From contig JADZGE010000019.1 of the NCBI GenBank assembly GCA_020854035.1, positions 1 through 64,000 on the forward strand: a stretch of 64,000 nt of DNA, given 5' to 3'. The stretch comes from Burkholderiales bacterium. Its GTDB lineage: Bacteria > Pseudomonadota > Gammaproteobacteria > Burkholderiales > SG8-41. The stretch's first letter is position 1. Each line of letters begins with the position of its first letter. Positions 16,662-24,218 of the stretch are shown piece by piece. Under the pieces are notes generated by a model. It had not been told where the DNA came from. It worked only from the letters and a program-made list of their open reading frames with translations, and searched no databases. The position numbers and the translations under genes are program-made.

Positions 16662-17627
16662 GTGTCGGTGCTCGCCCGGTCGGTTCTCGCCCTGACGCTG
16701 CTCTGGTGCGCGCAGGCGCTCGCGCAGCCGTGGCCGTCTCGGCCGATCCGCCTCATCGTGCCGTTTCCGCCGGGCGGCACCACGGACCTGATCGCACGGC
16801 TCGCGCAGCCCTACCTCCAGCAGAGCCTCGGCGTTCCGATCGTCATCGACAACCGCGGCGGGGCTTCCGGCGCGATCGGAGCGGGTCTCGCCGCGCGCTC
16901 GGCGCCCGACGGCCACACCTTCCTGCTGGTATGGGATACCCACGCGGTGAACCCGAGCGTCATACCGAATCTTCCGTACGACCCGGCGAAGGACTTCGCG
17001 CCGATCATGCTGATCGGAATATCGGGCATGGTGATCGCGACGCACCCCGCCACGCCGTACCGCTCTCTCCGGGACGTGATCGCCGCGGCGCGCTTGAAAC
17101 CCGGGGCGATCTCCTACGGAACCCCGGGGGCCGGCAGCATTCCGCACCTCGTGGGCGCGTTGATCGGCAACACCACGAAGACGACGTTGACCCACGTCGG
17201 CTACAAGGGCGGCGGCCCGATGGTGGTGGATATCCTCGCCGGACACGTGCCGACCGCCATTGCCACCGTCGCGCTCCTCAGTCCGCACGTCAATGCGGGC
17301 AGGCTCCGCGCGCTGGCGGTGACCTCGGCCAGGCGCGCCTCGCAGTTTCCCGACGTGCCGACGATCTCCGAGGATGCCGTACCGGGCCTTGCCGCCGATT
17401 CATGGTGGGGCATGCTCGCGCCGGCGAACCTCCCGCCGCCGATCGTGACCCGGATGCACGCCGAGTTCGCGAAGGCGTTGAGGACGCCCGCGCTGCGGGA
17501 GCGCTGGAACCAGAACGGCCTCGTCATCGTCGGGTCGCAGCCCGCCGATTTCGGCGCCTTTCTCGTCTCGGAGATCGCGCGCTGGGGCAAGGTCGTGCGC
17601 GACAACGGGATCACGGTCGGGCAGTAG
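16662..17627 (+). CDS. Tripartite tricarboxylate transporter receptor (Bug/TctC family)
   Basis: A 321-residue Bug receptor. GTG at 16662 is preceded by GGGAGGGGAGG. The signal peptide (LARSVLALTLLWCAQALA) is followed by WPSRPIRLIVPFPPGG, DNRGGASGAIGAGLA, THVGYKGGGPMVVDIL and a standard C-terminus. It lies 124 bp upstream of the GrdE-like gene on the same strand, suggesting that it binds the compound handled by the GrdE/GrdB-like pair. The ligand is unknown. Confidence 0.88.
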   Translation: MSVLARSVLALTLLWCAQALAQPWPSRPIRLIVPFPPGGTTDLIARLAQPYLQQSLGVPIVIDNRGGASGAIGAGLAARSAPDGHTFLLVWDTHAVNPSVIPNLPYDPAKDFAPIMLIGISGMVIATHPATPYRSLRDVIAAARLKPGAISYGTPGAGSIPHLVGALIGNTTKTTLTHVGYKGGGPMVVDILAGHVPTAIATVALLSPHVNAGRLRALAVTSARRASQFPDVPTISEDAVPGLAADSWWGMLAPANLPPPIVTRMHAEFAKALRTPALRERWNQNGLVIVGSQPADFGAFLVSEIARWGKVVRDNGITVGQ

Positions 17628-17751
17628 GCGCGCCTGACGGAGCGCGTTGGCGGAGCGAGGAACGGATCGTGTTTCGACGAGCCCGGCGTGAACGTCGAAG
17701 TCGTCTTGGCCGGCGTCGGGCGTTTCCGGTGACGCTGCCGCGAGTGACGTG

Positions 17752-19023
17752 ATGTCGTCCCTCGACCTCGCCTCCTTCCCGGTGCACCGCGCCGCGTTTG
17801 GCGGTGCGACGCGCTACGCGGAGGGCGAGCTCACGGTCTCGCGCGAGGCGGTACGCGACGAGGTGCTGCGGGATCGGCGCATCGCGGACGTGGAACCCGC
17901 GCTGGTACACCCGGGTGATTCCGCCCGCATCGTTCGCGTGCTGGACGGGGTCGAACCCCTCGCGAAGGTCGCGGGCCCGTCGTGCGCCTTTCCCGGCTTC
18001 AACGGGCCGCCGCGTACCTGTGGTTCCGGGCGCACGCACCGGCTGGCGGGTTTCACGGTGATGGCCGTTTCCGATTTTCCCTGTCCGGCGAGCGGCGTGC
18101 AGGCCTTCGAAGAGGGCATCGTGGAAATGTCGGGCCCGGGCGCGCAGTACTCGTCGGCCTCGGACCGGGTGAACCTGCTGCTCGTCTTCCAGCCGGGCGC
18201 CGTGTCGAACAACGACGAGTACGACGACGCCATGCGGCGCGCGACGCTCCGGGTAGCGGGGACGCTCGCCGGGGCGACGCGGGGGCTTGCGCCGCCGCTT
18301 CTGGAGACGTTCGATTCCTCGCGCGAGTGGCCGGGCTTGCCGCGGGTCGTGTGGATCCATCAGGTGCGCTCGCAGGGTCCGATGGTCCGGACTTTTCTCT
18401 ACGGCCACGACATGACCGGCTGCGTGCCGACGGTGCTCGACCCGAACGAGCTCATCGATGGCGCGCTCGTCGGGGCGAACTACAAGGTCGGCACCCGCAC
18501 GCCCACCTACCGCCATACCTGGCATCCGTCGCTCGCGGCGCTCTACCGGCGCCACGGGAGCGATGTCAACTTCGCCGGCGTGATCCTCGCGCGCGGGCAT
18601 CACGAGAACGAGTTCCTCAAGGAACGCTCCGCGAACATCGCCGCGAAGCTCGCGAAGATGCTGCGCGCGGACGGCGCGGTGTGCACCTACGAGGGGACCG
18701 GCAACACGCACATCGATTTCATGCTCACCGTGCGGGCGCTCGAGGAGGCGGGCATCCCGGCGGGCGCGGTGGTCCACGAGTACGGCGGACCCGGGGGCCG
18801 GGACGTTCCGCTCGTCGATTTCGTTCCGGAAGCGGTGGCGCTCGCGAGCAGCGGCGGCATCGATCGCAGGGTTCGCCTGCCGGCCGTGGAGCAGCTCTTC
18901 GGGGGAACCCGGCTCGCCCATCGCGGCGAGCCGGCGCGCGGAGAGCTCGATCTGCCGCTGCAGGAACTCTACGCCGTCACCGTCGAAATGAACCTGCGGG
19001 GCTACCGCGCCGAGGAGTACTGA
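17752..19023 (+). CDS. Glycine/sarcosine/betaine reductase component B, GrdE-like proprotein subunit
   Basis: A 423-residue protein resembling GrdE, the alpha/beta proprotein of reductase component B. Family phrases include NNDEYDDAMRRATLRVAGTL, FLYGHDMTGCVPTVLDPNEL, IDGALVGANY and, near the end, EGTGNTHIDFMLTVRALEEA. In the clostridial enzyme the proprotein is cleaved at a cysteine to form a pyruvoyl group that binds the amine substrate. I cannot place that cysteine with confidence here: the region after DGALVGAN has Tyr-Lys where relatives often have a cysteine, and the other candidates lie in TGCVPT and AVCTYEG. The GrdB-like gene starts 2 bp after the stop. ATG 17752 or GTG 17749. Confidence 0.75.
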   Translation: MSSLDLASFPVHRAAFGGATRYAEGELTVSREAVRDEVLRDRRIADVEPALVHPGDSARIVRVLDGVEPLAKVAGPSCAFPGFNGPPRTCGSGRTHRLAGFTVMAVSDFPCPASGVQAFEEGIVEMSGPGAQYSSASDRVNLLLVFQPGAVSNNDEYDDAMRRATLRVAGTLAGATRGLAPPLLETFDSSREWPGLPRVVWIHQVRSQGPMVRTFLYGHDMTGCVPTVLDPNELIDGALVGANYKVGTRTPTYRHTWHPSLAALYRRHGSDVNFAGVILARGHHENEFLKERSANIAAKLAKMLRADGAVCTYEGTGNTHIDFMLTVRALEEAGIPAGAVVHEYGGPGGRDVPLVDFVPEAVALASSGGIDRRVRLPAVEQLFGGTRLAHRGEPARGELDLPLQELYAVTVEMNLRGYRAEEY

Positions 19024-19025
19024 GC

Positions 19026-20333
19026 GTGCGGATCGTTCACTATCTCAACCAGTTCTTCGCCGGCGTCGGCGCGGAGGACAGGGCGGACACGCCGCCGCAT
19101 TCGCGCCCGGGCAGCGTCGGGCCCGGCCGGCTCCTCGATCGCTCGCTCGGACCGGGCGGCGAGATCGTCGGGACCGTGATCTGCGGCGACGGCCGGTTCG
19201 CCGACGCCATGGACGAGACGGCGCGCGAAGTGCTGCGCCTCGTCGCCGAGTTCCGTCCCGACGCGCTCGTCGCCGGCCCGGCGTTCAACGCGGGCCGCTA
19301 CGGGATCGCGTGCAGCCGGGTATGCGCCGGCGCCGCGCGGCTGCTCGGAATTCCCGCGGTGACGGGCATGTACCCGGAGAATGCCGGCGCCGACCTCGAA
19401 CGCGGCGCCGTGGTCATCGTGCCGACGACGGCAACCGCGGCCGGCATGAGCGCCGCCCTCGCCGCCATGGCGCGTCTCGTCCTGAAACTCGCGCGGGGAG
19501 AACCGCTCGGCCCCGCGGCGGCCGAGGGATACCTGCCGCGCGGCGAGCGCAGGAACACGCGGGTCGAAGCCTCGGCGAGCGCGCGCGCGCTCGACCTGCT
19601 GCGGAAACGCCTCGGGGGCGAGGCCTTTTCGACGGAGGTGCCCCTGCCGCGGTACGAGGTCGTCCCGCCGCCGGCGCCCGTCGCCGATCCGGCGCGCGTG
19701 CGCGTCGCGCTCGTGACCGAAGGCGGGCTCGTGCCCACGGGCAATCCGGGCCGGCTGGAATGGGTGCGAGCGTCGCGCTGGCTCAAGTACGGTGTCGCGG
19801 GAAAGGACCGGCTCGAGAAGGGTGACTACGAGGTGGTTCACGGCGGCTACGATGCCGCGTTCACGCTCGACGATCCGAACCGGCTCGTCCCGCTCGACGC
19901 CGCGCGCGAACTCGCGCGCGGGGGCGAGATCGGTTCGCTCCTCGACACCTACTATGTCACGTGCGGAAATCACGGCGTCCTCGCCGAGATGGCGGCCTGC
20001 TCGAAGGCGATCGCGGCGGAGCTGAGGGAGCAGGAGGTGGGGGCGGTTCTCCTCGTCGCGACGTGAGGGTCGGGCACTCGTAGCGGCGCTACGATGGCGA
20101 AGGAAATGGAGCGGGCCGGAATTCCGACCGTTCTCATCACGAGTCTCACGGCGGTCGCGCTGAAGGTGGGCGCGAACCGCGTGCTGGAGGGCAGGCGCTT
20201 CAGTCATCCCTGCGGCAATCCCGCGCTCGGCGGCGACGACGAGCGGAAGTGGCGCGTCGCGCTGCTGCGCGCGGGGCTGCGTGCGCTCGCGACGCCAGTC
20301 GCCGGCCCGACGCTCTTCGAGCAACCGGCGTAG
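19026..20333 (+). CDS. GrdB-like reductase component B subunit, probable selenoprotein (in-frame UGA)
   Basis: One reading frame runs from GTG 19026 to TAG 20333, interrupted only by TGA at 20064-20066. Both sides match GrdB: VRIVHYLNQFFAGVGAED at the start, VAGPAFNAGRYG, and CGNHGVLAEMAACSKAIAAE before the TGA; GATMAKEMERAGIPTVLITS and ANRVLEGRRFSHPCGNPAL after it. Total length with selenocysteine at residue 347 is 435, as expected for GrdB. The TGA falls where clostridial GrdB has Sec in TST-U-GTCTRCGATM; here it is VAT-U-GSGTRSGATM, so Sec is kept but the two nearby cysteines are Gly and Ser. A hairpin follows the UGA. The alternative is a nonsense mutation. Substrate unknown; GrdA, GrdC and GrdD are not in this window. 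Confidence 0.72.
20064..20098 (+). promoter_or_regulatory. Candidate bacterial SECIS element after the in-frame UGA
   Basis: The UGA (20064-20066) is followed by TCGTAGC-GGC-GCTACGA (20078-20094), a perfect 7-bp stem with a three-base loop. A 2-bp outer extension (GC 20074-20075 with GC 20097-20098) pairs across a 2x2 internal loop. The apical loop begins 19 nt after the UGA with G as its first base. That agrees with the usual bacterial SECIS description: loop within about 16-37 nt and a G among its first two bases. Folding was done by eye. Confidence 0.6.
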
Positions 20334-20565
20334 CCGGCGGGGCCGGGCCCTCTTCTCGGCGCAGGGCTCGGATGCAGAGTGAGGCAGCGCACGCAAGCGG
20401 GCTGGCCCATCCCCGCCGGCGCTTCGTCCACGTTCTGGAATTCATCGTGCGCGCGGGCGCGTGGAACGGGGATGCGCCGCGAAACTTCGCGCTCCATCTT
20501 AACGTGACGTAAGGTTTCCCGGAACGCTCCGCCCTTCCCGCCTGACTGTCGTAGTATGACGGCGT

Positions 20566-20880
20566 GTGCCCGCCGCCAGCGAAGCGGCGCGCCGCGGCCC
20601 GCGAGGAGGGGCGCCTTTGGTCAGGCGGTGTCCAAAGTGCCGGAGCTACAACGTGCGCCGCTCGGCGTCACGCGAGGGGCACGGCGTGCTGCTGACGATG
20701 CGCGTGCGCTCGCCGTACCGCTGCCGCGAGTGCGGGGTCTGGTTCAGCGTCGTCAGCCGGCGTTTTTACATCGTCTCGACGATCGTGATCGCCGGCGTGG
20801 TGGGCTGGGTGCTGCTGTGGCTGCTGCACGGCATACTGTTCCTCGATTTCTTCAGGCAGGTGCCGATACCGGCGACGTGA
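20566..20880 (+). CDS. Small zinc-ribbon membrane protein, function unknown
   Basis: A 104-residue frame. CPKCRSYNVRR and, 28 residues later, YRCRECGVWF give a CxxC...CxxC zinc ribbon. A hydrophobic segment follows (IVSTIVIAGVVGWVLLWLLH), so the ribbon is probably anchored in the inner membrane by one C-terminal helix. GTG 20566 is the longest start; the first 15 residues show no family character, and a TTG or GTG near 20613-20630 would also retain the ribbon. No family name is recognised. It stands alone downstream of the GrdB-like gene and converges with the minus-strand operon. Confidence 0.6.
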   Translation: MPAASEAARRGPRGGAPLVRRCPKCRSYNVRRSASREGHGVLLTMRVRSPYRCRECGVWFSVVSRRFYIVSTIVIAGVVGWVLLWLLHGILFLDFFRQVPIPAT

Positions 20881-20906
20881 TTCCCCCGGGCGGACGGCGG
20901 CGGGCG

Positions 20907-21626
20907 TTACTTCAGCGTTTCGGCGATCTTCCGGATTTCCGCCGGCGGGCGTTCGCCGGAGAACGGGCCGCGCGGGACGAGGTGCCGGCCGAAGGCGAGG
21001 TCGCCGACCAGCACCGGCTCATAGCCCGCATCGCGCACGAGGCGCGAGGCGATCGCGATGGCCTGCCGGTCGTCGCCCGCGATCGGCATGCCGGCGCGCT
21101 CCTTGCGGCTTGCCGCTTCCCGCATTCTCGCGTAGCCGACGGCGTTGAACGCGCGCACGATGCGCGCGCCCGGCAGGAGTTCCGCCGACGCGAGCCCGGC
21201 GCCCTTCTCGGCCGCCCACGCGCCGATTTCGCCGTCGCGGCCGGCGATCGGGTTGCTGGTGTCGATCACGGCTTTTCCCTCGAGAAGTGCGCCGAGGTTC
21301 TTGCCCACGGCCGGCATCGCGTGGTAGGGCACGGATACCAGCAGCACGTCGCCGAACTTCGCGGCCTCGCGCGGCGTGCCGGCGCGCGCGTTCGCGCCGA
21401 TTCTCGCCGCGAGCGCCTTGTCGTGGTCGAGGTCGAGCGAGGAGAACATGACCTCGTGCCCCGCCCTTGCCCACGCTTCTCCGAGCGTCCCGCCGACCTG
21501 GCCCGAGCCGATGACGCCGATTTTCATCCTCGCGCCCGGTTGGGCGGCGGACGCGGCGAACGGGAATGCGGCGAAGGCGAGACCCGCGGCCGCGGTCCCG
21601 AGCAATCTGCGGCGCCTGACGTTCAT
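20907..21626 (-). CDS. NADPH-dependent F420 reductase-like oxidoreductase with Tat signal
   Basis: A 239-residue protein. The N-terminus is a twin-arginine signal (MNVRRRRLLGTAAAGLAFAA, then FPFAASA). A Rossmann domain of the F420:NADP oxidoreductase family follows: MKIGVIGSGQVGGTLGEAWA with the GxGxxG loop, VSVPYHAMPAV and VIDTSNPI. Relatives reduce NADP or related cofactors and are normally cytoplasmic. Export through Tat would imply folding with a bound nucleotide before translocation. A strong GGGAGGG lies 7 bp upstream of ATG 21626. It follows the molybdenum-hydroxylase operon on the same strand after 160 bp and might be co-transcribed. Confidence 0.8.
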   Translation of the reverse strand: MNVRRRRLLGTAAAGLAFAAFPFAASAAQPGARMKIGVIGSGQVGGTLGEAWARAGHEVMFSSLDLDHDKALAARIGANARAGTPREAAKFGDVLLVSVPYHAMPAVGKNLGALLEGKAVIDTSNPIAGRDGEIGAWAAEKGAGLASAELLPGARIVRAFNAVGYARMREAASRKERAGMPIAGDDRQAIAIASRLVRDAGYEPVLVGDLAFGRHLVPRGPFSGERPPAEIRKIAETLK

Positions 21627-21786
21627 GGTTTTCCCTCCCTTGCAACCGGGTTGACCTCCGGAAACCCGCCGAACGGCGAGCCCGGTCCCGGCAACCGGTG
21701 TGCCGGGATGACCGACGCAAACAGCGGGACGCGCCCGAACCTTCCCGGGAAGCCCCGCTCGATGATTCCGGTTGCGACCAGCGCGG

Positions 21787-22821
21787 TTATTCCGGGAGTC
21801 CGGGCGCGGCCGCGTCCGGCAGGGCGCGCCCGGCACGGTTTTCCCGGATCGCCGCGAGCACCTTCTCGGCGGTCGCCGGCAGCGAAGTGACGCGCGCGCC
21901 GACCGCGTCGCGAATGGCGTTCAGTATCGCGGCGGCCGTCGGCACCGAGGTCGGCTCGCCCACGCCCTTGGCCCCGAACGGCCCGGTGGGGTCGTAGCTC
22001 GTCACGATGTCCACCTCGATTTCCGGCATGTCGAGGCTCGTCGGCACGATGTAGTTCGTTAGGCTGGGATTGACCTGCCGGCCCGCGGCGTCGAACAGGA
22101 TCTCTTCCTGCAGCGCGAAGCCGATGCCCATCGCGATGCCGCCCTCGATCTGGCCCTCGACCAGCATCGGGTTGATGGGGGTGCCGCAGTCGTGGGAGGC
22201 GACGATGCGCAGCACCTCGACCTCCCCGGTCTCGTCGTCCACCTCCACCTCGGCGATCTGGGTGGCGTACACATAGGTGCTGAACGGCTTGCCCTGGCCG
22301 GTTTCCGGGTCGAGCGCGACGGTCGGCGGGTTCCACGACGCGGAGCCGATGGGCGGCTCGCCCGTGATGACGAGCGCCCGGTGCGCCACCTCGGCGATCG
22401 CGAGGCTGCGTTGCGGGTACCCCTTGACGTGGATCCTGCGGTCGTGCGCCACGAGTTCGCCGGGGACGACCCCGAGGAGCGGCGCCGCTGTCTCGAACAG
22501 GATCTGCCGCGCCCGCGCGGCGGCGAGCCGAATGGCGTTCCCGGTGACGTAGGTCGTGCGGCTCGCGATCGCGCCGGTGTCCATGGGAGTCGCATCGGTA
22601 TCGCCCGAAACCACGTGCACGTCGTCGGTCGCCACGCCGAGCTCACCCGCGGCGATCTGGCCGAGCACGGTGAGCGAGCCCTGTCCCGTTTCCACCGTGC
22701 CCGTCAGCACGGTCGCCGTGCCGTCCTCGTTTACCTTGACCGTGGCCGCGCTCGGGTTCGCGCTCACGGTAAAGCCGATCGGATACCACATGCAGGCAAT
22801 GCCGCGTCCCCGCCGCTTCAC
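21787..22821 (-). CDS. Molybdenum hydroxylase molybdopterin subunit, C-terminal half as separate gene
   Basis: A 344-residue protein that is the second half of an XdhB/CoxL-type molybdopterin subunit. GTG 22821 overlaps the TGA of the preceding gene (GTGA). The start VKRRGRGIACMWYPIGFTVS matches mid-subunit sequence of full-length relatives. The cofactor loop GTVETGQG (41-48) and the catalytic glutamate in GVGEPT (Glu289) are present, so the active site is complete only when both polypeptides are made. Full-length relatives are about 750-800 residues; the two halves here sum to 810. Two readings are possible: a genuine split subunit, as in nicotinate dehydrogenase, or a recent frameshift. Confidence 0.75.
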   Translation of the reverse strand: MKRRGRGIACMWYPIGFTVSANPSAATVKVNEDGTATVLTGTVETGQGSLTVLGQIAAGELGVATDDVHVVSGDTDATPMDTGAIASRTTYVTGNAIRLAAARARQILFETAAPLLGVVPGELVAHDRRIHVKGYPQRSLAIAEVAHRALVITGEPPIGSASWNPPTVALDPETGQGKPFSTYVYATQIAEVEVDDETGEVEVLRIVASHDCGTPINPMLVEGQIEGGIAMGIGFALQEEILFDAAGRQVNPSLTNYIVPTSLDMPEIEVDIVTSYDPTGPFGAKGVGEPTSVPTAAAILNAIRDAVGARVTSLPATAEKVLAAIRENRAGRALPDAAAPGLPE

Positions 22822-24218
22822 GGGCGCCGCTCCTTCCAGCCGAAGCGCTCCGCGGCCTGGAGCAACGAGTCTTTCACGACCACGCTCTGGAGCACCTGCC
22901 CGGTGGGGCTCACCGAGCCCTCCACGAACGCGTTGCGCAGGCGGATTTCCAGCGGGTCCAGCCCGAGCGCGCGGGCGATTTCGTCCATCTCGGATTCGTA
23001 GGCGAAGCACACCTGGGGCGCCCCGAAGCCGCGCATGGCGCCGGTCATGGTCTTGTTGGTGTAGACGGCGTGGGCCTCGACGAGCAGGTTGTCGATCCGG
23101 TACGGTCCGGCCGCGAGTATCGCCGCCTTGCCGAGCGTCGTCTCGCTCCACGAACAGTACGCGCCGCCGTCGAGCACGAGGCGGATGCGCCGCGCGAGGA
23201 TCCTGCCGTCCCGCGTGACCCCGGACCGGTAGTCCATGATGATCGGGTGCCGCGTCGTCGTCGACGTGAATTCCTCGGCGCGGGTATAGACGCCCTTGAC
23301 CGGGCGCCCCGCCTTCCGCGAGAGCATCGCGAGCACCGGTTCCTGCGTGATTTCGTTCTTGCCGCCGAAGTTCCCGCCGACGATGGTGCCGACGACGCGG
23401 ATCCGGTTGACCGGTAGTTGCAGGGTACGCGCGATGTCCGCGCGCGCGAGCGTGATCCGGCCGATCGTCGCGTACACGGTGAGCCGGGCGTTCGCGTCCC
23501 AGGCCGCGATCGCGACGTGGGGCTCGAGCGAAACGTGCTCGACCATCTGCGTCCGGTAGCGTCCCTCGAACACGCGATCGGCCGCGGCGAACGCCCGGTC
23601 GATCTCCCCCCGCTTGATGACCTTGCTCGCATAGACGTTGCCGTTCGGCGCGTGCACGAGCGGCGCCTCCGGCCGCATCGCCTCGAGCGGGTCGAGTACC
23701 GCCGGCAGGGGATCGTACTCCACCACGATGCGCTCGAGCGCCGCGGCCGCGATCTCCGCGGTGACGGCGGCCACCGCGGCAACCCCGTCGCCGGCGTGAA
23801 ACACCCGGGGGTCGGCCAGCACCGGTTGATCCTGCAGCGATGGCCCGAAGCTGTTGACCGGAATATCGCGGCCGGTCAGCACCGCCATCACGCCGGGCAT
23901 CGCTTCGGCCTGGCTGGTGTCGATCCGCCGGATGCGGGCCGACGCGACGCCGGCGCGCTTGATCCGGGCATGCAGCATTCCCGGCAGGGCCATGTCGTCG
24001 ATGAACCGCGTGTGGCCGAGCCCGTGCAGCCGGGCGTCGGGCCGCGTCGCGCGCTGCCCCACCGCGGGTGTCTGCTGGCGCACGCTGGGCGTGAGGGGCT
24101 CGATCGGGTAGGGCGGGGCGGGCGCGAGGGCGGGCGGCCGCGCATCCCACCCGGCCCGGTGCGGGTCCCCGGGTGCGATCGGCCTCTCGCCGCCCGCGAT
24201 CTTCGTCGGGTCTTCCAT
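22818..24218 (-). CDS. Molybdenum hydroxylase molybdopterin subunit, N-terminal half as separate gene
   Basis: A 466-residue protein that is the first half of an XdhB/CoxL-type subunit. A proline-rich lead (to about residue 60) precedes RLHGLGHTRFIDDMALPGML, the entry motif of the aldehyde oxidase/xanthine dehydrogenase a/b-hammerhead domain. The molybdopterin loop GGNFGGKNE (281-289) and the conserved MRGFGAPQ (395-402) are present. The frame ends WKERRP then TGA, where single-chain relatives continue. The ATG overlaps the stop of the racemase gene by one base (TGATG). With the C-terminal half and the FAD and 2Fe-2S genes upstream it would form a four-subunit hydroxylase. Confidence 0.75.
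   Translation of the reverse strand: MEDPTKIAGGERPIAPGDPHRAGWDARPPALAPAPPYPIEPLTPSVRQQTPAVGQRATRPDARLHGLGHTRFIDDMALPGMLHARIKRAGVASARIRRIDTSQAEAMPGVMAVLTGRDIPVNSFGPSLQDQPVLADPRVFHAGDGVAAVAAVTAEIAAAALERIVVEYDPLPAVLDPLEAMRPEAPLVHAPNGNVYASKVIKRGEIDRAFAAADRVFEGRYRTQMVEHVSLEPHVAIAAWDANARLTVYATIGRITLARADIARTLQLPVNRIRVVGTIVGGNFGGKNEITQEPVLAMLSRKAGRPVKGVYTRAEEFTSTTTRHPIIMDYRSGVTRDGRILARRIRLVLDGGAYCSWSETTLGKAAILAAGPYRIDNLLVEAHAVYTNKTMTGAMRGFGAPQVCFAYESEMDEIARALGLDPLEIRLRNAFVEGSVSPTGQVLQSVVVKDSLLQAAERFGWKERRP

Noticed and set aside
20064..20066. TGA taken as a normal stop of the GrdB-like gene, with a separate small gene starting at ATG 20094
   Set aside because: The downstream 88 codons are the conserved C-terminus of GrdB in the same frame, ATG 20094 has no ribosome-binding site, and the UGA falls at the known Sec position.
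17982..20066. A 694-codon open frame spanning the GrdE-like gene
   Set aside because: Only its last part (from 19026) is GrdB; the first part is the shadow frame of the GrdE-like gene, rich in Arg and Gly.
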